Counted from the stretch's first letter, positions 12,892 through 24,399 are shown. The stretch is 64,000 bases of DNA from Perca fluviatilis (GCF_010015445.1 NC_053118.1:18175437-18239436); one strand, 5' to 3'. Translations and numbers: made by a program. The notes: generated by a model not told the origin, from the sequence alone.

Positions 12892-13437
12892 CTGTTAGAG
12901 ACAGGTTTTGGAATTAATGAAAGCATTTAACAGGATATAACTACAATGGCCAAATATTCAGTTCAGTTATACCTCATTTAATGGTGATTATTACGGACTC
13001 ATTAACTAGTTATGCTAATCGCTACGTACAAATGCATTCAAAGCTAAGGAGAGACGACTGTTGTTTTTTTCCCTAAATCATTTAACATTAACGTTACAGC
13101 TTCCTTTGGACATTTGCTTGTCTCTGAAATAAAGTCCAAACTTCTGAGACGAGCAAATACTCTTTAATTAGCTACGATTGTTTCTTAAAATGACGTTAAC
13201 GTTATACATCCCATAGGTTGTGAAATACATATCGTAGTCACCCATCTAATTAAGACGGGGATATCTGCTACACTCCGATACAACTTAATATTTAGAAAAG
13301 TAAGGTGACGTTAGCTGGTTACGTTTGACAATTCATAACGTTGGTTTTTTTTTTTATTGAACGCGCCCTCGCCTTGATGCAAACCTACCATGCTAACGTT
13401 AGCCTCAACTAGCTCATGAACAATAACGTTAGCTTAC
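12892..13437 (-). other. Probable 5'UTR intron of the 520-aa gene
   Basis: On the minus strand a strong donor AAG/GTAAGC sits at 13438/13437 and a good acceptor (CTGTCTCTAACAG) at 12892. The intron carries four AACGTTA heptamers (13090, 13198, 13395, 13425), as is common just inside fish CpG-type starts in this window. Confidence 0.55.
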
Positions 13438-13910
13438 CTTCACATGGATGTCAGAGTGTCGTCCGCTTAATATTCTGGTATATATTTGCAAAACAACGTA
13501 AACAGCTTGTCGATTGGCGTATTGTGGGACATTCAAAATCGGGCTAATTGCCGGTGTTCCAAACGAGTAGCTGGCGGTTAGCCCATTAGCCACACCAAAA
13601 AACAAGAGGAAAGACCCCACTCTTGTTCTACGTATGGCGCGCTTCGAAAGCAAAACGTCCGGGTTTTGAGTCGTTATACTGACCCCTGTCGACGGGAGTT
13701 TATGATTCACCTTTGCTTTGATGTGATTGCTGCGGTAGTTATACTGGTTTTTCTTTGTCTTCACTAAATACAAATAAAAAATAAATAACACTAACATGAG
13801 CTTGGCAGTTCTTAACCTTGGAAACAGCCATTGATAAAACAGTCTCAACTCAGTCTGCTAATGAGGAGGACTGTGATACAGCTGAAGGCTCCTGAGCATG
13901 CGCATAAGTG
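13438..13910 (-). promoter_or_regulatory. Probable non-coding first exon and promoter of the 520-aa gene, with NRF1-like site
   Basis: The donor at 13438 defines the 3' end of a first exon; its start is not determined. GCATGCGCA, most of an NRF1 site, lies at 13896-13904, in keeping with a CpG-type promoter. The stretch has a long open frame on the minus strand (13848-13429), but it shows no recognisable protein and runs through the donor, so it is not called as coding. Confidence 0.4.
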
Positions 13911-14079
13911 GACCTTGAGCTCTGGCCACTAGAGTATGGCAAAACAGCATTTTAGGATACATCTAGGCCTTGGTAGAGTGAAAAAAGCTATTACAACTTG
14001 ATTCCCCTGCTGTGATGAAGGTGTATCTTATCTGACTGCTTATTTGTCAATGCAAAAACGTATTTAGGACTTATTGTCA

Positions 14080-14770
14080 TTATATTACACTCTACACAAC
14101 GACATTGCGAGTGCCCCTCCCCAAAAGAAACTATATTGCACACATCCATATGACATAAAAACAACAACATTCTTCAACAACCAACATTCATCATAAAACA
14201 AGGGCAGGTAGTTTGTTATAAAAAGAAATATATTGCACAGTTCTTAATAATAATATAACATTACACAGATCAGTAAAATTAATGTAAAAAAACAATAAAC
14301 AATGCAACAAGAATGGAAATTTGGGGTGCAGAGACATTACGGTGTGTAGATTTAGAGTCTGGATGGCCTTAGGAAAGAAACTGTTCATTAGTCCGGTGGT
14401 GGCCATGTAGTGTCTCCCTGAGGGCTGGAGATCAAAGAGATGGTGGCCAGGGTGAGTACTGTCTTTAACAATGTTTTTTGCTCTGGAAAGGTAGCAGGTG
14501 TTGTGCTATGCGTCCTGGAGTGAGGGGAGAGGGCAGCTGATGATTTTCTGTGCGGTGTTGTTGACCCTCTGAAGTGCTTTTCTGTCTGCTGCTGAGAGCC
14601 AGCATACCACACTTTGACGCAGTATGATGATGCTCTTGATTGAACAGTGGTAGAAGGCTGCCAGCAGCTGGTAGTGGTAGACCAGAAATTTAAAACTCTG
14701 AACTCTTTCCACACAGTCAAGGGTGAGTTCTTTTGTTTCATGCAAAATTCATTAATAAACATAACACGTG
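14080..14770 (-). mobile_element. LINE (L2/Maui-type) 3' ORF2 fragment
   Basis: Minus-strand translation, with frameshifts, shows the region after the reverse transcriptase typical of fish LINEs: TKELTLD...CVERVQSFKFL, LLAAFYHCSIKSI, ALQRVNNTAQKIISCPLPSL, then NSFFPKAIQTLN. Several frame breaks and stops; inactive relic. Confidence 0.8.
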
Positions 14771-16269
14771 GCATCATTGCATACAATTGAAATTGTAAAG
14801 TCAGGGGTTATACTGGTGTTTGTTGATTGTATTGTATTTGCCTACTAAATGAATAGCAAAGAACTACAGCTTTTATAAATCACACGGCTACACTGGGATT
14901 AAAGTTCCCTCAGAGGATGTGTAAATCAGTCAACTAATCTATTCAATTCTCTACCAGTTCAGTTTTTCTACATTTAGCATAGTTTTCCTATACTTTCTTC
15001 CCCCTTTACACAAAGTAGGCAGTGACGACACCCGTTTTCAATCTGAGTATAGCATACTCTGGGTACGCATCACATTTCAGAGGCATGGACGGATGCCTAG
15101 AGGGTTTACAGTAGTGTTACATTTAAATTATGATATCCATATTCTGAATTTAGTTTAATACAAACATTTTACATATCAATACACTTACTTACACTTTCCC
15201 ACACCCAATGTTGAAAAAGGTTTCTTACTTTTTTTCTTAGGGTTTCCTCTAAATCTTATTTATAAAAAACTATACAGTATAAGGCCTCCTTGTTAAGATG
15301 GAAAATAAATGATCATTCAGTTAAATCAACGCACAGGATGTTTTTTGCTTATACATCTTACTTTTTACTAAAATCATGGCTAAATTAACCTGCTAGGGGC
15401 TGTGCTAAAGCCCTGTTACTCATGCTGGGTGGTAATACGATTAAAATACAAGTCCAAATGAGATTGAACAAATAAAAGAAAAAAAGTCTTTAAAACAGTG
15501 GCTCAAGATCAGGTAATAAAGTATGAGCCACCTTAAGGCCCTTACCATGTCAGTTGATGCTTTGCTTTACATTGTACATACTCCTGAATATTCCCAGTTA
15601 AAACAACCAAAGTAAGCCTGGAGCTTTTGGGGGTCCTGCATTTTGGGGCCACAGGGCTTCTGCCTGCTTTGCCCAGTTGATAATCCAGCCTTGACAGAGA
15701 AACAATATTTCATTGATTAGTTTGCATACTGCCCACACATAATCTGGTGGCAAATGTACCCTATTAAAAACTCTAAAATGCACACCATGAACTTTGAAAT
15801 TAAATCCTTCTAAGTAACTATACACTACAATCTTGTGAACATAGCAAATTGCTTATTAAACACTATATATGTGGTCTCCTGAGTGGGTCATCTAACAGTA
15901 AGACAAAATACCTACATTTACTTGTACATTAATACTGTGATAAAGGCCCAATTATAAAATATATAATTGTTTAGTTTTCGGATTTGACTATGGATACTTG
16001 ATTGCTGCTGCATTTATCAGAAAAAAAACAAACATTTTACTTCCTGGAACTTTGAGCTTGGCCTTATCCAAAAGGTTTCATTTATGATGTATACTATTTT
16101 ACATTTCTATTCAATGAAAATGCCCAACTCATGATGAGTGAAAGCTAAGGCATACAACATGGATAGCTGTAAAAAGACATATTCCAGGCTTGCAGTGCTT
16201 TGAAGTATTTAAGATATTAGAACCCATATCACACAAATTGATAGAACGCATGTTTCACTTATGGGTATG
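14771..16269. other. Intergenic, AT-rich, no gene seen
   Basis: No conserved open frame, inverted repeat with target duplication, or RNA gene was recognised between the LINE relic and the 3' end of the 987-aa zinc-finger gene. Confidence 0.5.
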
Positions 16270-16275
16270 TTTATT
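16270..16275 (-). terminator. Candidate polyadenylation signal of the 987-aa zinc-finger gene
   Basis: AATAAA on the minus strand, about 670 bases past the stop codon. If used, the SINE at about 16468-16628 lies inside the 3'UTR. Confidence 0.3.
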
Positions 16276-16467
16276 AACACCATGAACAACAGGATACATT
16301 ACAAAGTCTGTGATCAAAATTTGATTACCTAATACTCAGAAACATTTACAGGCTAATGAGGGGAATGTAATAACATAGATGAAATTGATAAAGCCAAAAA
16401 AGTTTGTTTTTTTAACATTGGCAAGCTACTACACACTCAAGAGTTACAAAAAAAATAAACATTAAGA

Positions 16468-16628
16468 GCACCCAGATAGCTCACTTGGTAGAGCAGGCAC
16501 CCATATATAGAGGTTTACTCCTCGACGCAGCGGGCCTGGGTTCGATTCTGACCTGCGGCCTTCTACTGCATGTCATTCCCCTTTCATTTCATCAGCTGTC
16601 CTGTTAATAAAGGCCTAAAAATAATCAA
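16468..16628 (+). mobile_element. tRNA-derived SINE
   Basis: Pol III A-box-like TAGCTCACTTGGTAGAGC (16477-16494) and B box GGTTCGATTC (16539-16548), followed by a non-tRNA body (CTGCATGTCATTCCC) and an AATAAAGGCCTAAAAATAATC-type tail. The loop between the boxes cannot fold as a tRNA. A relative lies inverted at 36742-36924. Confidence 0.85.
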
Positions 16629-16947
16629 AAAATAAATAATAAACATGTGGAGCTGTACAGTGTCAAAATAAGCAGTAACCCCCCCCCCCCACAAATCTTA
16701 CAATTCGCATCAATTAAGCATCATTATTAAATCTTGTGTTTTCTTCCTGTCAATCTTGAAGAAAAAAAATAAAAAGAAAAAAGACATTTTTGAAGCCTTT
16801 TTTCTGTTTGTTTTTGCTTTTTCCAACATTTTAAATTGTTAAATCTTTCTTCTACACATTTTCAGCACTTATTTCTACGTCCCATATTTTCTATGAAACA
16901 AAACGGGTCAATATGACCCGAAGTCAACACAAGGGTTAAGTCAGCTG

Positions 16948-19911
16948 TTATTGGGTTTTTGGCTGAGTGTCTCCAGCCATGATGCGATGAATCCTCCTGC
17001 GGTGGTTTTTGAGTGACTTTAGGTTTGGGTATGTACCCTGACAGACATCGCATTGATATGATTCAGACTGTTTGTGAGTAAGCAAGTGTTTCTGCAATCC
17101 GTCCATGGTGCCAAACCAGCGAAGACAAACAGGGCAACGTACAGGCTTGATGGCTGGCTTGCAAGCCCCACTCCTTTGGTGAAACATAAGACTAATTGTG
17201 TTCGGGAAGTCAGAGTTGCAGTGGGAACAGCGATAGGTTTTGGGTGGGTTGGCAGGATTCGTAGCCCGTCCACCTTTGCATCGATTCCAGGATATGTGCC
17301 TTCGAAGGGAACAGCGAGAGGAGAAAGTGTTGCCACATCGTGTGCATACAATCCGCTGCTGCTTCTTTGTTGGATTTGGAAGCGGTTCTTTGCGTGGTTG
17401 CTTCTGTGGAGGCTGACGCGGTAACGGAGATGGCAGCTGCTGCTGAGGGGGCTGTTGCTGAAATCGAAGTAATAGAGGTTGTGATCGTTGTGGTTGTAGT
17501 CCCTTCAGCAGCTGATGATGAGGATGCATGTGGATCTGCAGATGAACTTCGTAGTCGGCCCAGGAACTAACAGTCTCTCCACAAGTCGGACATGTGTAGG
17601 ATTCCTGTGCATGCTTCTGCAGATGCTCCAGGAGAAGCCTTGGAGATGTAAATCCAACCCCACATTCACACGTCACCCTTCTTGGAAGTACTGAGGGCAG
17701 TGACATGATGCCCCAGTTGCCTCCATCATCCTCCTTGGTTTGACAGTCTGATGCATTGCCCGTCGTACTCCGCTGCAAAGTCCCTCTATTCACCTGCCCA
17801 GCACCTGTCATTGTTCGTTGCAACTGACATTTCTTTCTGTGAACCATCATGTTATCTTTGCGGTTAAAGGTCTTCCCACAGACAAAACAAGCAAACATTG
17901 GTTTCATATTGTTGGCAGCTAGTGGAGTGGCAGCCTGACTACCACTCTGTGCTACAATCCCAGGTCCACGCGGTCTAAATCCACACAGCCGTAAATGGCG
18001 CCTCAAAGTAGATGGCCGACTGTAGGTTTTCTGACACCATTTACAAGGGTAACGTTTCACGCCATCTCTGACAAAATAGCGCAGGCTTGGGGGCGCCGTC
18101 TCTGCATCGTCAACTGACACAGACTTCTTCATCTCTCGGTCATTACCAGCTTTCCCTGTAGAGGTGAGAACCTCCATTTCATCATCCAAGGGCATTGTCC
18201 ACTGCCCTTCATTACCGTCTTCATTATCAACTGCTGCTGCATCCCAGCTGTCTGCCTTTGGCTCCATCTTTGTAGATTTGGGATAAAATGGTGAGAAGCT
18301 TTTTGCTGGATGAGTCCAGGCTAACTGTGAAACTGCAGACTGCTCTGAATTTGGAGAGGTCACCTCTACCTTGATACGACTAGTAACTTCAGTGCCCACA
18401 GAAACACTTTGGGAGTTTTGAAATCCAGATTTAACCTCTGAATCTGTTCTGACTTCACTGTTTGATCTCAATACTAGCCTTTTCTGATTGGAGGGACTGG
18501 CCTGCAGAGAGGGTGCTGCTGACCCTGGGCCCTGGCACTTGTGCATTTTGAGGTTCCACCTCCGTGCGTAGCTGTGCTTGCACAGTGGACAAAAGAAAAC
18601 TTTTTTTGAATTGTTTAGACTATGGAATGGCACTATTTTTTGGGCAAACGGTAACTTTTTTTTAAAAGAGCTTGATGGCTGTATGGTCTTGTTTCCTAAC
18701 TGAGGGCATATGTGATTGTCAGGTAAGGGCAGCCGCCCAATGATAAGCTGTTTGCAGCGACGACAACATTTGATCCTCTCTTTTTTGTGCAAGAAATGAT
18801 GCTCTGTCAGTTTGTCCAAATTTTGAAAGACCCTTCGACAGCGGCCACATTGAAATCTCCCATATGTGCCATTACTGCCAGCATCCATGAGCTTTTGACG
18901 GGTTTCAAGAACCACAACAGGTGAAAAAGTCTTAGTCAGACAGACAACCTTCTTCTTACTAGACTCAAGAATTCTGCTGATGGATGGAGCATTTGTCTTT
19001 ATACCGGGTTTTGCTAGCAGCCGCCTCAACTGTGCAATAGAGAGATCATTCATCGAGGACGCCTCTGTTTTCGTTACTGGTGTTATATCAACAGGGACAA
19101 CTTCTTGTTTGGGGATAACTATCTTATCATTTTGAGTCGGAGACTGAGGATGTGGAAAGCGCTTCATGTATGCTGACGCCAGCAACTTCATTAGGGAGTT
19201 ATTTTTGGGCAAACTCTCACCCTTTTCGCTGCTGAGAACAGAGTTTGTTTTGTCCTGCAAATGCATGTCCTCTACAGTCTCTGGTATTTGCTCTGCTGCG
19301 GCTAATATGTTCTCAAGTTGTTTCTCACCGTCATCTTGAGGGGGTGTACACTGGCCTTGAGGAGTGGTTACTATGGCAATGCTATCCCCCAGGCTTACAT
19401 CTGCTTTATGGTCTGTTAACGTGGGTAGTTCGACAGCTGGAAACCTTGAGGTAGAGGGGCAACTAAGGACCAAACCAGGCTGGGTTACAGTTGGAATGAA
19501 TGATACATGCTGGGTGGGCAAAACATTATCACACCCTGTGTCACCAGAGAGAACACTATTACTATCCAGAGGTTGCATTAGCTGTGATTGAGAGACATGT
19601 GATTGCTTATGCTCCAGCATAAGACTAAAGTCCTGAAACTCCTCTCCACAATTACAAATATAAAAAGAAGATGAAGGGCACTCAGGCGAGAGCGTCTGTG
19701 AACTGGGGTGGCCACTGGATGAGTCCATACTTGCAGGCAGTGTTTCATGTGGGCTGATGTTGGGCTGGGGAGGAGCAGGGACCTTGGCGAGTTCATTAGC
19801 ATGGGTTGCCTGATGTACGAGCAAGGAGGCCAATCCAGTGAAGGTGGCTGAACATGCCACACAACGATACACTTTGGGGGATGAAGTACTTCCCTGTAAC
19901 CCAAGCATCAT
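16948..19911 (-). CDS. C2H2 zinc-finger protein, 987 aa, 13 fingers
   Basis: Likely nuclear DNA-binding protein in one coding exon. ATG at 19911 (MMLGLQGSTSS); an in-frame TGA stands a few codons upstream, so the earlier TTG that keeps the frame open is not the start. Stop TAA 16950-16948. Exon start by acceptor TTCACAG at about 19965. Fingers in order: YRCVACSATF near the N-terminus; a C-x-C finger YICNCGEEF; FQCGRCRRVF; a degenerate IKCCRRC; FFCPLCKHSY...HKC; YPCKWCQKTY and FACFVCGKTF (both ending in Cys); a second C-x-C finger VTCECGVGF; YTCPTCGETV; IVCTRCGNTF; YRCSHCNSDF; VRCPVCLRWF; YQCDVCQGTY near the end. A Gln/Pro-rich linker lies between fingers 9 and 10. Half the fingers are C2HC. 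No KRAB/SCAN/BTB. Likely related to the 520-aa neighbour. Orthologue not recognised. Confidence 0.9.
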   Translation of the reverse strand: MMLGLQGSTSSPKVYRCVACSATFTGLASLLVHQATHANELAKVPAPPQPNISPHETLPASMDSSSGHPSSQTLSPECPSSSFYICNCGEEFQDFSLMLEHKQSHVSQSQLMQPLDSNSVLSGDTGCDNVLPTQHVSFIPTVTQPGLVLSCPSTSRFPAVELPTLTDHKADVSLGDSIAIVTTPQGQCTPPQDDGEKQLENILAAAEQIPETVEDMHLQDKTNSVLSSEKGESLPKNNSLMKLLASAYMKRFPHPQSPTQNDKIVIPKQEVVPVDITPVTKTEASSMNDLSIAQLRRLLAKPGIKTNAPSISRILESSKKKVVCLTKTFSPVVVLETRQKLMDAGSNGTYGRFQCGRCRRVFQNLDKLTEHHFLHKKERIKCCRRCKQLIIGRLPLPDNHICPQLGNKTIQPSSSFKKKLPFAQKIVPFHSLNNSKKVFFCPLCKHSYARRWNLKMHKCQGPGSAAPSLQASPSNQKRLVLRSNSEVRTDSEVKSGFQNSQSVSVGTEVTSRIKVEVTSPNSEQSAVSQLAWTHPAKSFSPFYPKSTKMEPKADSWDAAAVDNEDGNEGQWTMPLDDEMEVLTSTGKAGNDREMKKSVSVDDAETAPPSLRYFVRDGVKRYPCKWCQKTYSRPSTLRRHLRLCGFRPRGPGIVAQSGSQAATPLAANNMKPMFACFVCGKTFNRKDNMMVHRKKCQLQRTMTGAGQVNRGTLQRSTTGNASDCQTKEDDGGNWGIMSLPSVLPRRVTCECGVGFTSPRLLLEHLQKHAQESYTCPTCGETVSSWADYEVHLQIHMHPHHQLLKGLQPQRSQPLLLRFQQQPPQQQLPSPLPRQPPQKQPRKEPLPNPTKKQQRIVCTRCGNTFSSRCSLRRHISWNRCKGGRATNPANPPKTYRCSHCNSDFPNTISLMFHQRSGACKPAIKPVRCPVCLRWFGTMDGLQKHLLTHKQSESYQCDVCQGTYPNLKSLKNHRRRIHRIMAGDTQPKTQ

Positions 19912-20317
19912 GGCAGCCAAAGGAACAAGTCAATCCAGGTGTTGTGGTCACGTAAGGAAGTCTCCTGTGAATCACACAACACACACAAAAATGCCATCAC
20001 CAAGTGAAAATAGATTTTTTTGTACATTCATTGCAAAAATACATGTTTACTCTACTCATTCTAATAGCATACCTGTATACATCTAAATAATTTCTCATTC
20101 ATTTCACTATTAAAATGCGACAACTTTCATTTTGCTTTTAAATGTGAAAACTCGTTTTAAACAGTCTCATGTATACCAATGGAAAACAAAAGGAAAACGT
20201 GAGAACTAGAGTCATATTGTGTTCTTTACAGTAAAATTTAAGCTATATGACGAGCAAGATGGTTTGCCATACCTACAAAACATTGTTAGATGGGTTTTAG
20301 CAAACATGGTCCAGCTG

Positions 20318-20763
20318 GAACAAAGCGATTTCAACACGTGGCTCTGTTGTTTGTAAATTTGGAGTGCTGTCAGTAGCGAGAAAAACAAAAACAATTGGTG
20401 TTGCCTACACCGTGTTATCCTCCTGCTAGTGTTAGCACCCAGGAGGCTGAAACCGGGAAGTTTTAAACATGCTTTTAGCCTCTTAACGTGTTCGAAATGT
20501 CATTACAAGTGCCTACCCATGTGAAGGGATTCCTTCCGAGTGAACACAGTGAATCTGACTACAGTAGATGTGAAGGAAACGCATAAAATTTGCGCTAATT
20601 CAGCTCTGTTTAGTTCTAGTGTTGAGACAGCAAGGAGAGTGCTTAGGGACCGTCTACAAACTACAACACCGAAAAGAGATGCTGCTTTCATTTTTCTCGC
20701 TACTGACAACACTCCAAATTTACAAACGGAGCTACATGTTGAAATCACCCGGAATTCTCCTTT
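20318..20763. mobile_element. TTAA-type MITE with long internal inverted repeat
   Basis: Bases about 20318-20385 (GATTTCAACACGTGGCTC... GTCAGTAGCGAG) are repeated in reverse complement at about 20692-20745. The right end reads CCGGAATTCTCCT|TTAA (TTAA 20761-20764 region), as in TTAA-targeting elements; the left terminus is decayed. Confidence 0.65.
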
Positions 20764-21420
20764 AACCAGATACATTTCAAAGAGCCCTAAACTGTAGGCC
20801 TGTGATAAATATGAACAAAAGCCAACGCTTCTTAGTCAGTGCCTGTATTTTCTCCCAGCATCCAACTCGACAGAGCACTCGAGTGACGCCTTGGATTGCA
20901 ACATAAAGAGAGACGGCCCCACCAGGCTGTTGATTTACGTCCCAATTACAGTGGCTTTGTATAGCATGTTTTAGCCTTGCCATGACCATATGCATTTCCA
21001 CTTTTATTCACACAGCAGGGAAACATCATTCAGACCTGTGATACAGCTCTAAAAAGGGCCAAACCAGGACAGTCTTAAACAAGACTTTTTGTTGAACAAA
21101 ACCAATTGGGAAGATGTCATTAGAGTTGGGTCGATTTTCGGTTTCACTAGTCCGGTGGACGAGGCTAAACTGGTTTGATTTCATGCTTACCGGCTGAACC
21201 GACATTTTTCACTATTAAGTTCTGACCTGAGTGATCGGATCACAAGTGGACAGCTCTAGGTGTGTGTGTTTTCACCCGTCTGTAGAATGTGTCTCCAAAT
21301 GCATCCTCAGTGACCACTTATGATCGGAGATCCCTCCCCCGCTTTGTATGCAAATAAGCATGTACATCATTTCTGTTCGCATATAGGCTGGTTTTGTGCG
21401 TTTATAACGTCAGTGGTTAC

Positions 21421-22400
21421 TAGGGCTGCAACAACGAATTGATTTAAAAAAAAAAAAAGATAAAATTTGATTAAAAAAAGTTGGCAACGAATTTCAGTAT
21501 CGATTCGTTGTGTTGTGCAACTATTACACCACTCGGTCGCGGAGATAAAAAAAAAAAAAAGAACGGAGCACGGAGCGAAAGAAAAGAAAAAAAAGAACAG
21601 ATCGGGGGTAGAGGAAATACGGAGAGAGACCGGAGAGACCCGTAACGTTGTTCTGAAACACACGGCGGAGGCAGAGAAATCAGTACGACCTAAGTCATCC
21701 AAGGTGTGGGAGCATTTCACACTAAAGAAATCAAAAACGTTAATTGCAAGATAAGAAAAAGCGACACGGCATGGCACGGGCTCACCATGGTGATGAGTCA
21801 GCACCTAAAACGTAAACATGTTGGAGTCCTTGATGAGGAGGAAGAGAGTTCAACAGCAGGGTGAAGTCACTACACAATCCTACTTCTGTTCCGTTCTGAA
21901 GTGAGGAACGCAACGTCCCTCCAGTAGCTCTTCTAGTGCTGCCGTTAACTCGTTATCCAGCTGACTAGCATGACAAGCTAGCGTTAGCTCGTTAATAACA
22001 GTAGTAAAGCAGGGGTGGTATAGTTTGCAAGACTAAAGTCACGGTTTTATTCACTCGCCTTTTTTGGCCCATTCATTTTCAATCTGTCATGTATATATTA
22101 TGTGCTTTGTCCCATATCAGTTATTGTTAACAAATATATTAGTGTGTGGTGTATAAATGAACGTAACTTGCATTTACTACAATGATGGTAATAATTTAAT
22201 GTGTGTGTGTGTCTCTGCGTGTCTGTCTGTCTTTGCTATTTGGGTTACATACCTTTACACAACTATTAACTAAAACAAGTATGTATGTATTGAGTTGATG
22301 TAAATTAATGCTTTTGTTTTTTTTATCCAATTCATCGATTAATCGAAAAAATAATCAACAGATTAATTGATTGTTAAAATAATCATTAGTTGCAGCCCTA
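21421..22400 (+). mobile_element. hAT element, 980 bp, internally deleted, with BED zinc-finger remnant
   Basis: Starts TAGGGCTGCAAC and ends GTTGCAGCCCTA (perfect 12-bp inverted ends). Flanked by an exact 8-bp duplication GTGGTTAC (21413-21420 and 22401-22408). Near 21680-21830 the + strand encodes SKVWEHFTL followed, after breaks, by a His-rich QHLKRKHV motif: the N-terminal BED finger of a hAT transposase. The DDE catalytic region is missing, so non-autonomous. Confidence 0.92.
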
Positions 22401-23852
22401 GTGGTTACATTCACATAAATCAAGTGAAAAATGAAAAGGGCTGCCCACAGTCTGTCTGGGTGCCAGCCATAGACTGTAGCCTATATAAAAAGGGTGCCGA
22501 CATAAGGACGGGCGCTTCACCAAGTTTAGGTACTTGTATTTTCTCATTCTGTTCCCACAATTTGGAAAGGCACAAACACGAATCATTCCTTTTCCACAAT
22601 AGATCAACACACGTTATTCTTACTCCAAGCTTCTTCCCTTGTGAACACCTCCGATCTTCACTCTTCACACACTACGCTCCGATCTGCACACTACTGTTTA
22701 CCATTTCCTGCAACAACTGAATTCCCATGGGACTTCAGCGAGCGAGACCAGAGCTAGCCTTCAGTAACGCCATTACTGTGCAAGCCACAGGCATCCTTTG
22801 GACCGTTTCCATGTAGTTACATAGTCACAGATATGGTCAGAACCACTACAGTGCTCAATTACCTATTTTTTTAGGGGGAAATAAAATTCAAGTTTTCGTC
22901 GCTAAGGCATGACCTCCGTGATCGACTCTTCTGGGCTTTCGGTGAAGCCACCAATGGAAAAAGAGGTAGGTGACAGTACAAACTTTGAATTTAAACGGTT
23001 TCTTCACAATGTAGGAGTTTAAAACGCATCTTGTTGTCACTTAAGGGCCCTGCTCATGTTGCACAGGAATTTTACTTTCATTTTGTGTCTTTTAAGAGGC
23101 ACAAAAGGGACTTTTTAGAACATGCCCCACAACTGGCATTTTAGCTAACTGAAAGCTCTGGCCATTAGCTGCAGCAACTTCAGTTTGCTAGCACCGATTT
23201 TGGTCGTTTTTTCCCCTATCGACAGTACTCTGTGACATCTAGCGATCAAGATGCAGGTAAAAATCGGCCGGATTTCTGCTTTAAACCCTTAAATTTGACC
23301 ATTTGAAGTTGACATGAACGGTGAGGAGAGCCTTATTTGCGGCTTGCATTATCTGAATGTAAGCAAATGACAACGAGCTAACGTTAACGCAAACCACAAG
23401 ACATAAGGTGGACATGAACACAACACCGCACAATGAAGGAAGCCACCAGAATATTGTAGATCTCAAGATGCTACGTTTGCTTGAGACTGCTGACCACATT
23501 GCTTAACGTTACCCATAAAGGGATGCTGTTTTACTAATAACACACTCTACCGTCACATAGTATCGTTTTTTACAAACTAGCGAATGATGCTAACGAGCTT
23601 CTCACATGAGCATCTGCTGCATTTACTTACTTGGCATCTGAGCCTAACGTTACCATACAAAACGCCAAAGTCTTGTTTAAATATAGGCTATTGCTAGAAA
23701 GCTAACCAGGGGGAGGTGGCCGGGCCACGTTCCCGGGTAAGGCCGAAGAAAAGAATAACGGAGGCTAGCAAGCTAGCTACCATGACCTATGGAACTGCTT
23801 CTGCAAAATAACCAAGCGATTTGCTATCTTCATGTAACGTTGACCTACTCAC

Positions 23853-24055
23853 CAGCCTCAGGAGCGTTAGCGTTTTCCTCAAATTGAAGCCACAATGACT
23901 GAGCAGGAGGAGACGAAATGGCTCTGCAGACATCTGTCATAAACTCTCAAGGGAAACGCGGCTCTGCTCAGCTCTAAGGGGAACAAATGTGTGATGCTGT
24001 GCCAGGAAGAAGAGCACCGAGCCGAGAGCTGCAGCTGGCGCGGAATAGAACAGCG
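23853..24055 (-). promoter_or_regulatory. Candidate non-coding first exon and CpG-type promoter (987-aa gene)
   Basis: A consensus minus-strand donor CTG/GTGAGT at 23853/23852 ends a GC-rich stretch with no long open frame. Immediately upstream (to the right) lie NRF1-like palindromes. Assignment to the 987-aa gene is by position and strand only; the splice to the acceptor at 19965 is inferred. Confidence 0.4.
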
Positions 24056-24063
24056 CATGCGCA
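24053..24063. promoter_or_regulatory. NRF1-type palindrome
   Basis: GCGCATGCGCA, an essentially perfect NRF1 half-site pair, beside the candidate first exon. Confidence 0.6.
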
Positions 24064-24117
24064 TTTAACCCAAGCCCTTCTGGGCGGTGCGCACATGGAT
24101 GTATTAAAGAGAACGGG

Positions 24118-24128
24118 TGCGCATGCGT
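24118..24128. promoter_or_regulatory. Second NRF1-type palindrome
   Basis: TGCGCATGCGT, 65 bp from the first. Paired NRF1 sites mark many vertebrate CpG-type, often bidirectional, promoters. Confidence 0.55.
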
Positions 24129-24271
24129 TTTCTAGGATGGCGAAGGCATGAACCGCCCTACTCTACTTCTGATTGGCTAGTATTTGTTGCTTTCGTTGAT
24201 TAGGTATATACACAAATTGCACATTTTATATACACAAATTATATATATGTATATATACATACATATCTAAA

Positions 24272-24399
<128 letters not shown>

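Larger units (their letters stand above)
19965..23852 (-). other. Probable 5' intron region of the 987-aa gene, filled with mobile elements
   Basis: If the first exon ends at 23853, this is one intron. It holds an inverted-repeat element (about 20300-20763), a 980-bp hAT element (21421-22400) and AACGTTA heptamers at 23380, 23505 and 23645. No coding exon was recognised. Confidence 0.4.

Noticed and set aside
13429..13848. 139-aa protein on the minus strand
   Set aside because: No recognisable domain, and it runs through a strong splice donor at 13438; best read as a 5'UTR exon.
16468..16550. tRNA gene
   Set aside because: A and B boxes are present, but the region between them does not fold as a tRNA and a SINE body follows.
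19912..19920. Earlier start of the 987-aa protein
   Set aside because: It would need TTG as start codon; an in-frame TGA lies just upstream and two ATGs follow.
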